A stretch of 64,000 nt of DNA. Origin: Trueperaceae bacterium. Its GTDB lineage: Bacteria > Deinococcota > Deinococci > Deinococcales > Trueperaceae. Under the pieces are notes generated by a model. It was not told where the DNA came from. It ran no database searches and saw only the letters and a program-made list of their open reading frames with translations. A program made the position numbers and the translations under genes. The stretch spans positions 109,683 through 173,682 of the forward strand of contig DASVCN010000020.1 of NCBI GenBank assembly GCA_036381595.1, in the 5' to 3' direction. Positions 57,228 through 64,000 of the stretch are shown in pieces (the first letter of the stretch is position 1; every line of letters begins with the position of its first letter).

Positions 57228-58384
57228 CAACCGAGCACTTCGATGTGGCGGTGGTAGGCGCCGGCCTGGTAGGGGCGGCGATCGCGCACGAGCTAGCTCG
57301 GGCAGGCGCTTCCACCCTGGTGCTGGAGGCCGGCCCCGAACCGGCGCCGGGGGCGAGTCGCTCGAACTCCGGCATCCTCCACACCGGCTTCGACTCCCCG
57401 CCCGGCACTCTGGAGACGGAGTTGATCCTGGAGCAGGGGCGGCTGTGGCGGCCCCTCTTCGACGAGTTGGGCATCCCCTACCGGGAAACCGGCGCGCTGC
57501 TGGTGGCGTCGGACGAGGAGCAGTTGGAGCGCCTGCCCGGCATAGCCGAGAACGCCGAGCGCAACGGCGTCGAAGTGCGCCTGTTGAACGAACAGCAGAC
57601 CCGGCAGCTGGAGCCGGGGGCGGCCGCCAAAGGCAGCCTGCTGGTTCCAGGTGAGGCGATAACCGATCCCTTCGAGGTCACCCGCCGACTGCTCTGCACC
57701 GGAGCCGTGAGCAGATACGGCTGGCGAGTGCAACGGGTGGTAGAGGGTCCGGCGGGGGCCGAGGTCGATGGGGAGCGCGGCCGGATCTCGGCCGGCTTCG
57801 TGATCAACTGCGCCGGGCTCTACGGCGACGAGGTTTCGGGCGACGACAGCTTCAACATCACCGCGCGGCGCGGCGAGTTCGTCGTTTTCGCGAAAGGGAG
57901 TGCGTCCCTGGTCGAGCACATCCTGCTGCCGGTACCATCCCCCTACAGCAAGGGAGTCCTGGTCTTCCCCACGATCTACGGCTACCTGTGCGCCGGCCCC
58001 AGCGCCATAGACCAGGACGACAAGGAAGACTGGCGACCCCGGCGCGACTGCCTCGAGGAGGTGCGCCAGCGGGCCGGCAATCTGTTCCCACCACTGCTCG
58101 AGCTCGACCGGGTGAACGCCTGGGCGGGCTTGCGGCCGGTAGGGCAGCCGCGCAACTACATCATCGAGTGGTCCCGGTCGACTCCGTCGCTGCTCAACGT
58201 GGCGGCGATCCGCTCGACCGGTCTCTCGGCCTGCCTCGGGATCGCCCGCCATGTCCTGGCGATGCTGCGTGAGCGCGGTCTAGAAGTCAAACCTTCGGTG
58301 AGCAGGACGGAGATACCGGACCTGGAGCCGGAACCGTGGTGGGAGCGGCTCAACTCACTTAGGAACGTGGGGACGCCGTGCTGA
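57224..58384 (+). CDS. FAD-dependent oxidoreductase, glycerol-3-phosphate dehydrogenase-like (copy 2)
   Basis: A 386-residue paralogue of the protein at 49298-50452, roughly half or more identical by eye. FAD is bound at DVAVVGAGLVGAAIAHELAR. GASRSNSGILHTGFDSPPGT has the His (residue 53) expected in GlpA/GlpO-type enzymes, and AITDPFEVTRRLL and PVGQPRNYIIEW also match. It lacks the C-terminal Fe-S domain. It overlaps the ATPase and kinase genes, so its expression is coupled to import. Likely oxidises a glycerol-3-phosphate-like or 2-hydroxyacid-like substrate. Confidence 0.88.
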   Translation: MTTEHFDVAVVGAGLVGAAIAHELARAGASTLVLEAGPEPAPGASRSNSGILHTGFDSPPGTLETELILEQGRLWRPLFDELGIPYRETGALLVASDEEQLERLPGIAENAERNGVEVRLLNEQQTRQLEPGAAAKGSLLVPGEAITDPFEVTRRLLCTGAVSRYGWRVQRVVEGPAGAEVDGERGRISAGFVINCAGLYGDEVSGDDSFNITARRGEFVVFAKGSASLVEHILLPVPSPYSKGVLVFPTIYGYLCAGPSAIDQDDKEDWRPRRDCLEEVRQRAGNLFPPLLELDRVNAWAGLRPVGQPRNYIIEWSRSTPSLLNVAAIRSTGLSACLGIARHVLAMLRERGLEVKPSVSRTEIPDLEPEPWWERLNSLRNVGTPC

Positions 58385-59871
58385 TAGGCATCGACCAGGG
58401 CACTACCGGCACCACCTGCCTCGCCCTCAGCGACGACTTGACGCCGTTGGCCCGGGCTTACCGCGACCTTCCGAACCGCTTCCCACGCCCCGGCTGGGTC
58501 GAACAGGAGCCCGAAGAGATCCTGGCCACTGTGGTGGAAACGGTCGCCGAAGTTCTGCAGGTGGCGGGCGGGGAGGAGGTGCGAGCCGCAGGCCTGGCCA
58601 ACCAGGGCGAGACGGTGGTGGCCTGGGACCGCTCGACCGGGGAGGCGCTGGGGCCGGCGATCGTCTGGTCTGACAGGCGCTCCTCTACGGTGGTGGACGC
58701 GCTGGAGCGAGCCGGGAAGGGCCAGGCGATCAGTGAGTTGAGCGGCTTGCGGCTCGACGCCTACTTCTCGGCATCGAAACTTAGTTGGCTGCTCAGACAC
58801 GACCGCAGGGTGCAGGCCGCGCGCGAGGCGGGCTCGCTGCTGCTGGGAACACTCGACGCCTGGATCGGCTGGCGACTCGCCGGGCGAACGCACCTGACCG
58901 ATCACTCGACCGCCTCGCGCACCCAGCTCCTCGGTCCCGGCGGGGACGACTGGGACGACGAGCTGCTCGACCACTTCGGAGTGCCGCGCGAGGCGCTCCC
59001 GAGCGTCCGGACATCGCTGGGTGCCCGCGGCGAGCTCGAACACCCCTCCTGGGGCAGGCCCCTGCCCTGGACCGCCAGCCTCGTCGACCAGCCGGCGGCG
59101 TTGGCCGGCAACGCCTGTTTCGCGGAGGGCGAGACCAAGGTCACCTACGGCACCGGCTGCTTCGCCCTGGCCAACGCCGGCGGCACACCACCCACCCCGC
59201 CTGCCGGACTCCTGCCCATAACCGCCTGGAGCGAGGCCGACGATCGGGTCTACGCGGTCGAGGGGGGCGCCTTCACCGCCGGCACCGCCATCAACTGGCT
59301 GATCCAGGTTGGTCTGCTGGCCGCCCCAGGCGAGACCGCCGACCTGGCCGAGAGCGTCGAAGACGCGGGAGACGTCCGGTTCCTGCCTGCCTTGAGCGGG
59401 CTGGGAGCACCCTGGTGGCAGCAGGAAGCCGCCGGCGCATTCGCCGGCCTGAGCAGCGGCACCACCAGAGCACATCTGGTGCGGGCGGTGCTCGACTCGA
59501 TCGCACTGCGGGTCCGGGACATCCTCGAAGCCGCCTGGAGCGCGGGGATTCGGAAACCGGTAGCTGGCCTCCGGGTCGACGGCGGCCTCACCTCCAACCG
59601 TTACCTGATGCAGCGACAGGCCGATCTGCTCGGACTCCCGCTGCTTCTCTCCCCCAACCGTGAGGCCACGGCACTGGGGGCGGCGGCGATGGCCGGTATC
59701 GCCGCGGGCCTGTTCGGCAGGGACGAGGTCCGCGAGGCCGTCGCCGCCCCTGTTCGCATCGAGCCCCGCTCCTCGGCAAGAGAGCGGGACGCGGAGTACT
59801 ACGAATGGCTCGATTGGGTAGAGCGAGCCTGCCAGCTTACCGAGCGCACAGCTCGAGTTGAGGAGCGATAA
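58378..59871 (+). CDS. FGGY carbohydrate kinase, glycerol-kinase-like
   Basis: A 497-residue kinase with both FGGY halves: IGIDQGTTGTTCLALSDD, GTLDAWIGWRLAGRTHLTD, TYGTGCFALANAG and LRVDGGLTSNRYLMQRQADL. Overall it follows glycerol kinase closely. Of the glycerol-contacting residues, Glu (E78), Trp (IVWSDRR), Tyr (DAYFSASK), Asp-Gln (SLVDQPAAL) and Phe are kept. The Arg of the NQRET motif is Gly (NQGET, G77). That points to a modified or larger substrate than glycerol. It starts at GTG 58378, 7 bp inside the FAD-enzyme gene. Confidence 0.88.
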   Translation: MLIGIDQGTTGTTCLALSDDLTPLARAYRDLPNRFPRPGWVEQEPEEILATVVETVAEVLQVAGGEEVRAAGLANQGETVVAWDRSTGEALGPAIVWSDRRSSTVVDALERAGKGQAISELSGLRLDAYFSASKLSWLLRHDRRVQAAREAGSLLLGTLDAWIGWRLAGRTHLTDHSTASRTQLLGPGGDDWDDELLDHFGVPREALPSVRTSLGARGELEHPSWGRPLPWTASLVDQPAALAGNACFAEGETKVTYGTGCFALANAGGTPPTPPAGLLPITAWSEADDRVYAVEGGAFTAGTAINWLIQVGLLAAPGETADLAESVEDAGDVRFLPALSGLGAPWWQQEAAGAFAGLSSGTTRAHLVRAVLDSIALRVRDILEAAWSAGIRKPVAGLRVDGGLTSNRYLMQRQADLLGLPLLLSPNREATALGAAAMAGIAAGLFGRDEVREAVAAPVRIEPRSSARERDAEYYEWLDWVERACQLTERTARVEER

Positions 59872-59872
59872 G

Positions 59873-60661
59873 ATGCCCAGAGTCCTTTACATCAGTTCGG
59901 ATGGCATGCGCCCGGACGCCATCTCGGCCGCCCGTGCCGACAACCTGCTCTCTCTCATGAGCCGGGGAGCCTACACGCTGGGCGCCTGCTCGGTCATGCC
60001 CTCGGTGAGCCTCCCCTGTCACATGAGCATCTTCCACAGCGTGCCCCCGCAGCGGCATGGCATCGTCCAGAACACCTTCACTCCCATGGCGCGGCCGGTG
60101 CCGGGACTCATCGACGTGCTGCAGGAGGCCGGCCGCAAGTGCTGCAGCTTCTACTCATGGGAACCGCTCCGGGACGTCAGTCGACCGGGACGGCTGGCCG
60201 TCTCGTCACTGATCGCCTACCGGCGCAACCCTGAGGAGGCCGACGATCTGGTGGTGCGAGCGGCCTTGCCGCACCTCAGCTCGGGCGACTTCGACTTCGC
60301 CTTCCTCTATCTTGCGACGATGGACGAGGTGGGCCACGACCACGGCTGGATGAGCGAGCGCTACCTAGAACAGGTGGCGCATGCCGACCGCCTCATCGGG
60401 GAAGTCGTGGAGAGCCTGCCTTCCGACACTGTCGTGCTGGTCCACAGCGACCACGGTGGTCACGGCAGGACGCACGGTACCGACGCGGCAGAGGACATGA
60501 ACATCCCCTGGATAATCGCCGGCCCCGGGATAAGACGAGATCACCGGATCGAGAGTTCGGTGAGCCTGCTCGACACCGCGCCCACGATCGCCGCGATCCT
60601 GGGCGTGGAACCCGCCGAGTCGTGGGAGGGACGCGCGGTCGACGAGATCTTCCTGCCGTGA
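59873..60661 (+). CDS. Alkaline-phosphatase-superfamily phosphodiesterase/phosphatase
   Basis: A 262-residue enzyme; ATG 59873 after AGGAG. Two-metal motifs are present: Asp in YISSDGMRPDAIS, nucleophile region VMPSVSLPCHMSIF (Ser in place of the more common Thr), EVGHDHGWM and HSDHGGHGRTHGT. It resembles nucleotide pyrophosphatase/phosphodiesterases but is compact and has no signal peptide, so it works in the cytoplasm. In this operon it may split a phosphodiester or remove a phosphate from an intermediate. Confidence 0.85.
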   Translation: MPRVLYISSDGMRPDAISAARADNLLSLMSRGAYTLGACSVMPSVSLPCHMSIFHSVPPQRHGIVQNTFTPMARPVPGLIDVLQEAGRKCCSFYSWEPLRDVSRPGRLAVSSLIAYRRNPEEADDLVVRAALPHLSSGDFDFAFLYLATMDEVGHDHGWMSERYLEQVAHADRLIGEVVESLPSDTVVLVHSDHGGHGRTHGTDAAEDMNIPWIIAGPGIRRDHRIESSVSLLDTAPTIAAILGVEPAESWEGRAVDEIFLP

Positions 60662-61440
60662 GCGAGCCGCTCTCGTGTTACCTCGACTTCGCGATCCAGA
60701 CGGCGTACGAGGCAGGCAGACTGACACTCGGATACTTCCAGACCGACCTGCGAACGGAGTTCAAGAGCGACGACAGCCCGGTCACAGTGGCCGACCGGCG
60801 TGCCGAGGAGCTGATCAGGGCGCGGATCGAGTTTCGGTTCCCGACCCACGCCATGCTGGGCGAGGAGTATGGCGACAAGGTCGCAGAGGGAGCGACACAC
60901 CGCTGGATCATCGATCCGATAGACGGCACCAAGGCGTTCATGCGAGGCGTGCCGCTATACGGGGTGCTCCTGGGTCTCGAGATCGAGGGGGCGTGCGCCG
61001 TGGGGGTCGCCTACTTCCCGGCGCTGGATGAGATGCTCTCGGCGGCCAGCGGACTAGGCTGCCACTGGAACGGCCGGCCCACCCGCGTTTCCAATACCGA
61101 GTCGCTCAGCCGGGGCATCGTCTCATGCACCGACAACGGCTCCTTCCGTCGCCACGGCGTTAGCAGGAGTTGGGAAGCGATCCAGGACGCCAGCTACCAC
61201 CGGGTGGGATGGTCGGACGCCTACGGCCACCTGCTGGTAGCGACCGGTCGCATCGAACTGATGATCGAGCCCTCGGTGAAGCCGTGGGACTGCGGTCCGT
61301 TCCCGGTCATCCTGCGCGAAGCCGGAGGCTACTTCGGCGACTGGCAAGGCAGCGAGACCATCTACTCGAAACGGGTGCTGAGCACCAGCCGGAGGCTGCT
61401 GCCCGAGGTGCTCGGGCTCGTCGCGGCGGAGGGTTCCTAG
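60658..61440 (+). CDS. Inositol-monophosphatase-family phosphatase (HisN-like)
   Basis: A 260-residue Mg-dependent phosphatase; GTG 60658 overlaps the previous stop. Metal ligands are in MLGEEYGDK (Glu), IIDPIDGTKAFMRGVPLYGV (Asp pair) and IEPSVKPWDCGPFPVILREA (Asp). The style is closest to histidinol-phosphatase/IMPase-like enzymes. As last gene of the operon it presumably dephosphorylates a pathway intermediate; a second phosphatase beside a kinase is unusual. Confidence 0.88.
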   Translation: MSEPLSCYLDFAIQTAYEAGRLTLGYFQTDLRTEFKSDDSPVTVADRRAEELIRARIEFRFPTHAMLGEEYGDKVAEGATHRWIIDPIDGTKAFMRGVPLYGVLLGLEIEGACAVGVAYFPALDEMLSAASGLGCHWNGRPTRVSNTESLSRGIVSCTDNGSFRRHGVSRSWEAIQDASYHRVGWSDAYGHLLVATGRIELMIEPSVKPWDCGPFPVILREAGGYFGDWQGSETIYSKRVLSTSRRLLPEVLGLVAAEGS

Positions 61441-61555
61441 CCGCTGGGCTTCCTTCCGCGAGCGGTCCCCGTGCGCCTTCGCCGGCGCGCCCGCGCCTAG
61501 CAGGCGGATGATCGAGCTCGCAGCGCGAGAGGCCAAGCGCTCTTTCGCGTGAGCA
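61441..61555. other. Short intergenic gap between convergent operons
   Basis: 115 bp with GC-rich repeats (e.g. GCGCGCCCGCGC) and no convincing terminator or gene. Confidence 0.4.
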
Positions 61556-64000
61556 TCAACCATCACCCTCCTCGTCACCGAGCGCGATCTTCAGCGCCCG
61601 GTCCAGGGTGAGCTCGCGGCCGGCCTGTAAGGCCGACTCGAGCTCATGATGCGGCAGGTTCTCGCGAAGACGAGCGAGGGTGTCTTCCAGCTCTTCCTCC
61701 TCGGCGTTGTCGAGCGCTTTCCCGGTCGTCCGGCGCAAGGTCTCGGCCGCCCCCAGCAGTAGCGCGGCCCGTTTCGGACTCCCCAGCGCCGCTTCTACCG
61801 TTGCCAGACCGGCGAGGCTGTCATCGAGAAGCCTTCGGCCGCCAAGCTCCCGCTCCAGTTCGATACTCTGACGGAACCAACTTCGCGCCACCTGGTAGTG
61901 GCGCTGTTTCGAGGTCACGAAACCCAGGTTGCAGAGCGCGATGACGACCCCCTCGAGGTCGTTGACCCGGCGCCTGATATCGAGGCTCCTCCGGTAGAGG
62001 TCGTGAGCCTGCTCCAGCTCGCCGCGCCTCTCGGCCGTGAGCCCGAGGTTGCTCAGGGTGCTGGCGACGCCCTGATCGTCACCCAGCCGTTCGCGGATCT
62101 CCAGGCTCCGGCAGTAGTATTCCGCGGCGGCTTCCAGGTCTCCTTCACGACGGATGACGTTGGCGAGGTTGTTCAGCACCATCGCCACGCCCTGCTCGTC
62201 TCCTTGGGCCCGGCGCAGTTCGAGACTCTCCAGGTAGAAGCCCTTGGCCGCCTCGTTGTCGCCCTCCAGGAACGCCAACGAGGCCGCGCCGTTGAGCGCC
62301 TCCGAACGTTCCGAAAGCAGCTCGCCGGCAGGTGCGGCCGCGAGCATCGCTTCCAGCCAACGCCTCCCTTCGCGGAACTGACCCCACTGCCGCCAGTAGC
62401 CCCAGAGGCGGCGGACCAGACCGAGTCCCAGGCCGGCGTCGTTCTCCTCGGCCCAGGTCAACGCGGCCCTGAGGTTGTCCTGCTCGCGGCGCAACAGTTC
62501 CGCCCAGTAGGATTGGTCCTCTTCCCAGCGGCGGATGAGTGCCTCTCTGACCCGTTCGAGGTAGTACTCGGCGTGGAGCCGGCCCGCCCGAGCCAGGTCA
62601 CTCGGACGTCCAGTAAGCTTCGAGAGCGCGAACTCCCGGACGAGCGGATGGAACTCCAACCTCGCGTCGTTGCTCCTACGAAGGAGCGACTTGCTGACGA
62701 GCGAATCGAGCGACCGTTCATCTGCTCCTGCCAGCTCGGCAGCGGCATGAGCCGTGAATCCTCCGGCGCAAACGGCCAGACGTTCGAGAGAACTTCTTTC
62801 GGCCTCCGACAGTAGCCTCCACGAGTGATCGAAGACGGCGAGCACGCTTCGGAACCGCTCCGGCAGGTCCCGAGCATCGCTGCCGAGCGCCTCGATACCG
62901 TGAGAGATCGAATCGGCGATCTCGGCGGCGGTCATCCTCCAGCGGCCCGAAGCCGCCAGTTCGATCGCCAGGGGATGGCCTTCCACCAGCCGGCAAATCC
63001 GGGCGACAGCTGCCGCCTCGTCGGGGGATTCCGCTGGGCTGACACCTACCCGATCGCTCGTCTGGGCGAAGAGCAGTTCAGCATCGGTCAACGTTCCAGC
63101 CTCTCGGGCGACCTCGGAGAGTGGGAAGTCCAGCCCGTTCAGACCTACCAGCCACTCACGCTTCAGGTTCAGGCGGGAACGGCTGGTGACGAGGATCTTC
63201 AGACCGGGCGCCCCGTCCAGGAGCGTTACCAGCAGGTCGGTCCCGACCTCCACCAACTGCTCGAAGTTGTCGAGCAGGAGCAGAGTTTCGCGCGCCTGCA
63301 GCTCTTCGACGAGCGACTCCTCGGGATCGGCCCCGGTCCGCTGCTCGACCTCCAACGCCGCCATCAGCGCCTCGAGCAGCCCGTCACGGTCGTGGACCGC
63401 CACGAGCGGAACGAAGCAGACCCCTTCGAGAAACTCCCCGGTGAGTCCACGGGCCAGTTCCAGCGCCAGGCGGGACTTGCCTACTCCGCCGGTTCCGCTG
63501 ATGGTGATGAGGCGGCACTCGGGCCGGGCGAGCAGGCCGCGAAGCTTCGAGAGCTCGGCCTCCCGCCCCACCAGCTTCGAATCCAGCAGCGGGAGCCGAG
63601 CCGCAGGGCGCTGACGGGCCGCGATGATCCGGTCACGCAGGCGCTTCGTTGGCAATGTGGGCTCCACGCCCAGTTCGCGCTCGAGTACGCTTCTGCAACT
63701 CTCGTACTGCTGCAGCGCCGCCTCGAACTGCCCCTGCCGAGCGTGCAGCCGCATCACCAGTCGCTGCGACGACTCGTGCCAGGGTTCGAGCGCCAGCAGT
63801 CGCAGCGCCTGATCGAGGGCGCCGGCGTGGTCCCCCTCTTGCAGCTTCCGCTCGGACGACGCCCGGTGGCACTCGCGGGCGTGCTGGCGCAGCCGCTCCC
63901 GCTCGACGAGCATCCACTCCTCGAAAGCGGGCGCATCCGGCAGCCGGAAGCCGGACATGAAGTCCCCTCGGTAGAGCCGGGCCGCTTCGTCGTACGAACC
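61556..64000 (-). CDS. BTAD / NB-ARC / TPR transcriptional regulator (AfsR/SARP-like), 5' end outside window
   Basis: The last ~814 residues of a large regulator; the frame is open through the right edge (YDEAARLYRGDFMSGF before the internal ATG at 63958), so the N-terminal DNA-binding part is missing here. Present are the bacterial transcriptional activation domain (FRLPDAPAFEEWMLVERERL, then helical repeats to ELGVEP) and a STAND ATPase with LVGREAELSKL, Walker A TISGTGGVGKSRLALELA and Walker B ETLLLLDNFEQLV. A winged-helix-like region and four or more tetratricopeptide repeats follow (e.g. NNLANVIRREGDLEAAAEYY). Such proteins integrate signals and ATP binding to control gene clusters. Confidence 0.88.
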   Translation of the reverse strand, partial: GSYDEAARLYRGDFMSGFRLPDAPAFEEWMLVERERLRQHARECHRASSERKLQEGDHAGALDQALRLLALEPWHESSQRLVMRLHARQGQFEAALQQYESCRSVLERELGVEPTLPTKRLRDRIIAARQRPAARLPLLDSKLVGREAELSKLRGLLARPECRLITISGTGGVGKSRLALELARGLTGEFLEGVCFVPLVAVHDRDGLLEALMAALEVEQRTGADPEESLVEELQARETLLLLDNFEQLVEVGTDLLVTLLDGAPGLKILVTSRSRLNLKREWLVGLNGLDFPLSEVAREAGTLTDAELLFAQTSDRVGVSPAESPDEAAAVARICRLVEGHPLAIELAASGRWRMTAAEIADSISHGIEALGSDARDLPERFRSVLAVFDHSWRLLSEAERSSLERLAVCAGGFTAHAAAELAGADERSLDSLVSKSLLRRSNDARLEFHPLVREFALSKLTGRPSDLARAGRLHAEYYLERVREALIRRWEEDQSYWAELLRREQDNLRAALTWAEENDAGLGLGLVRRLWGYWRQWGQFREGRRWLEAMLAAAPAGELLSERSEALNGAASLAFLEGDNEAAKGFYLESLELRRAQGDEQGVAMVLNNLANVIRREGDLEAAAEYYCRSLEIRERLGDDQGVASTLSNLGLTAERRGELEQAHDLYRRSLDIRRRVNDLEGVVIALCNLGFVTSKQRHYQVARSWFRQSIELERELGGRRLLDDSLAGLATVEAALGSPKRAALLLGAAETLRRTTGKALDNAEEEELEDTLARLRENLPHHELESALQAGRELTLDRALKIALGDEEGDG

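Noticed and set aside
1..64000. tRNA/rRNA genes, CRISPR arrays, transposases, phage integrases or attachment sites
   Set aside because: None could be recognised: no CCA-ended cloverleaf-like stretch, regular spaced repeats or transposase/integrase motifs were seen by reading. A tRNAscan or CRISPR finder run would settle this.

Overview
The window is a gene-dense, high-GC stretch of a bacterial chromosome made almost entirely of catabolic operons. Each operon pairs an importer with a few enzymes and its own regulator. Frequent GTG/TTG starts, 1-8 bp gene overlaps, sigma70-type promoters and exported binding proteins whose signal peptides end in Ala-Gln suggest a Deinococcota-like organism (Trueperaceae is my best guess; this is inference). 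I see no rRNA, tRNA, CRISPR array, insertion sequence or prophage gene.

Layout. 3-1146: the end of a TRAP-transporter permease and a GntR regulator. 1305-8224 (minus): an IclR-controlled operon with two isochorismatase-like hydrolases around a homocitrate/isopropylmalate-synthase-like enzyme, then a peptide-type binding protein and two permeases. 8308-13377: a divergent pair of units (GntR + CitE-like lyase; acyl-CoA dehydrogenase + class III CoA-transferase + MaoC hydratase + HD protein) resembling itaconate/methylsuccinate-type C5-CoA degradation. 13593-15032: gnd. 15306-22407 (minus): ROK regulator, sugar ABC importer, GH15 and GH66 enzymes, an apparent alpha-1,6-glucan oligosaccharide locus with cytoplasmic hydrolases.

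22583-30566 (minus): GntR, LeuC/LeuD-like dehydratase, class V aminotransferase, RraA-like aldolase and an Aap-type amino-acid importer. 31012-40619: a divergent sugar-acid locus. On minus: IclR, Gfo/Idh dehydrogenase, aldehyde dehydrogenase and creatininase-family hydrolase. On plus: sugar ABC importer, RidA, KDPG aldolase and KDG kinase. 40741-46957: aldo/keto reductase divergent from a complete polar amino-acid ABC importer with a LacI regulator and a hydroxypyruvate-reductase-like enzyme; twin LacI-type operators lie between them.

46958-48380 is a decayed patch: a frameshifted DUF3024 pseudogene, a 26-bp perfect palindrome, a VapBC toxin-antitoxin pair and a DUF72 remnant. 48389-61440 is the most intriguing block. 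A UTRA-type GntR regulator and a FAD oxidoreductase are followed by a nine-gene operon: long oligopeptide/oligosaccharide-type ABC importer, a second FAD oxidoreductase, a glycerol-kinase-like FGGY kinase, a phosphodiesterase-superfamily enzyme and an inositol-monophosphatase-family enzyme. Both promoters carry the same HutC/DasR-like operator. The window ends inside a BTAD/NB-ARC/TPR transcriptional regulator.

A recurrent theme is a strong, sequence-unrelated hairpin between the binding-protein gene and the first permease gene at five of six transporter loci. It probably protects or terminates the abundant binding-protein mRNA.
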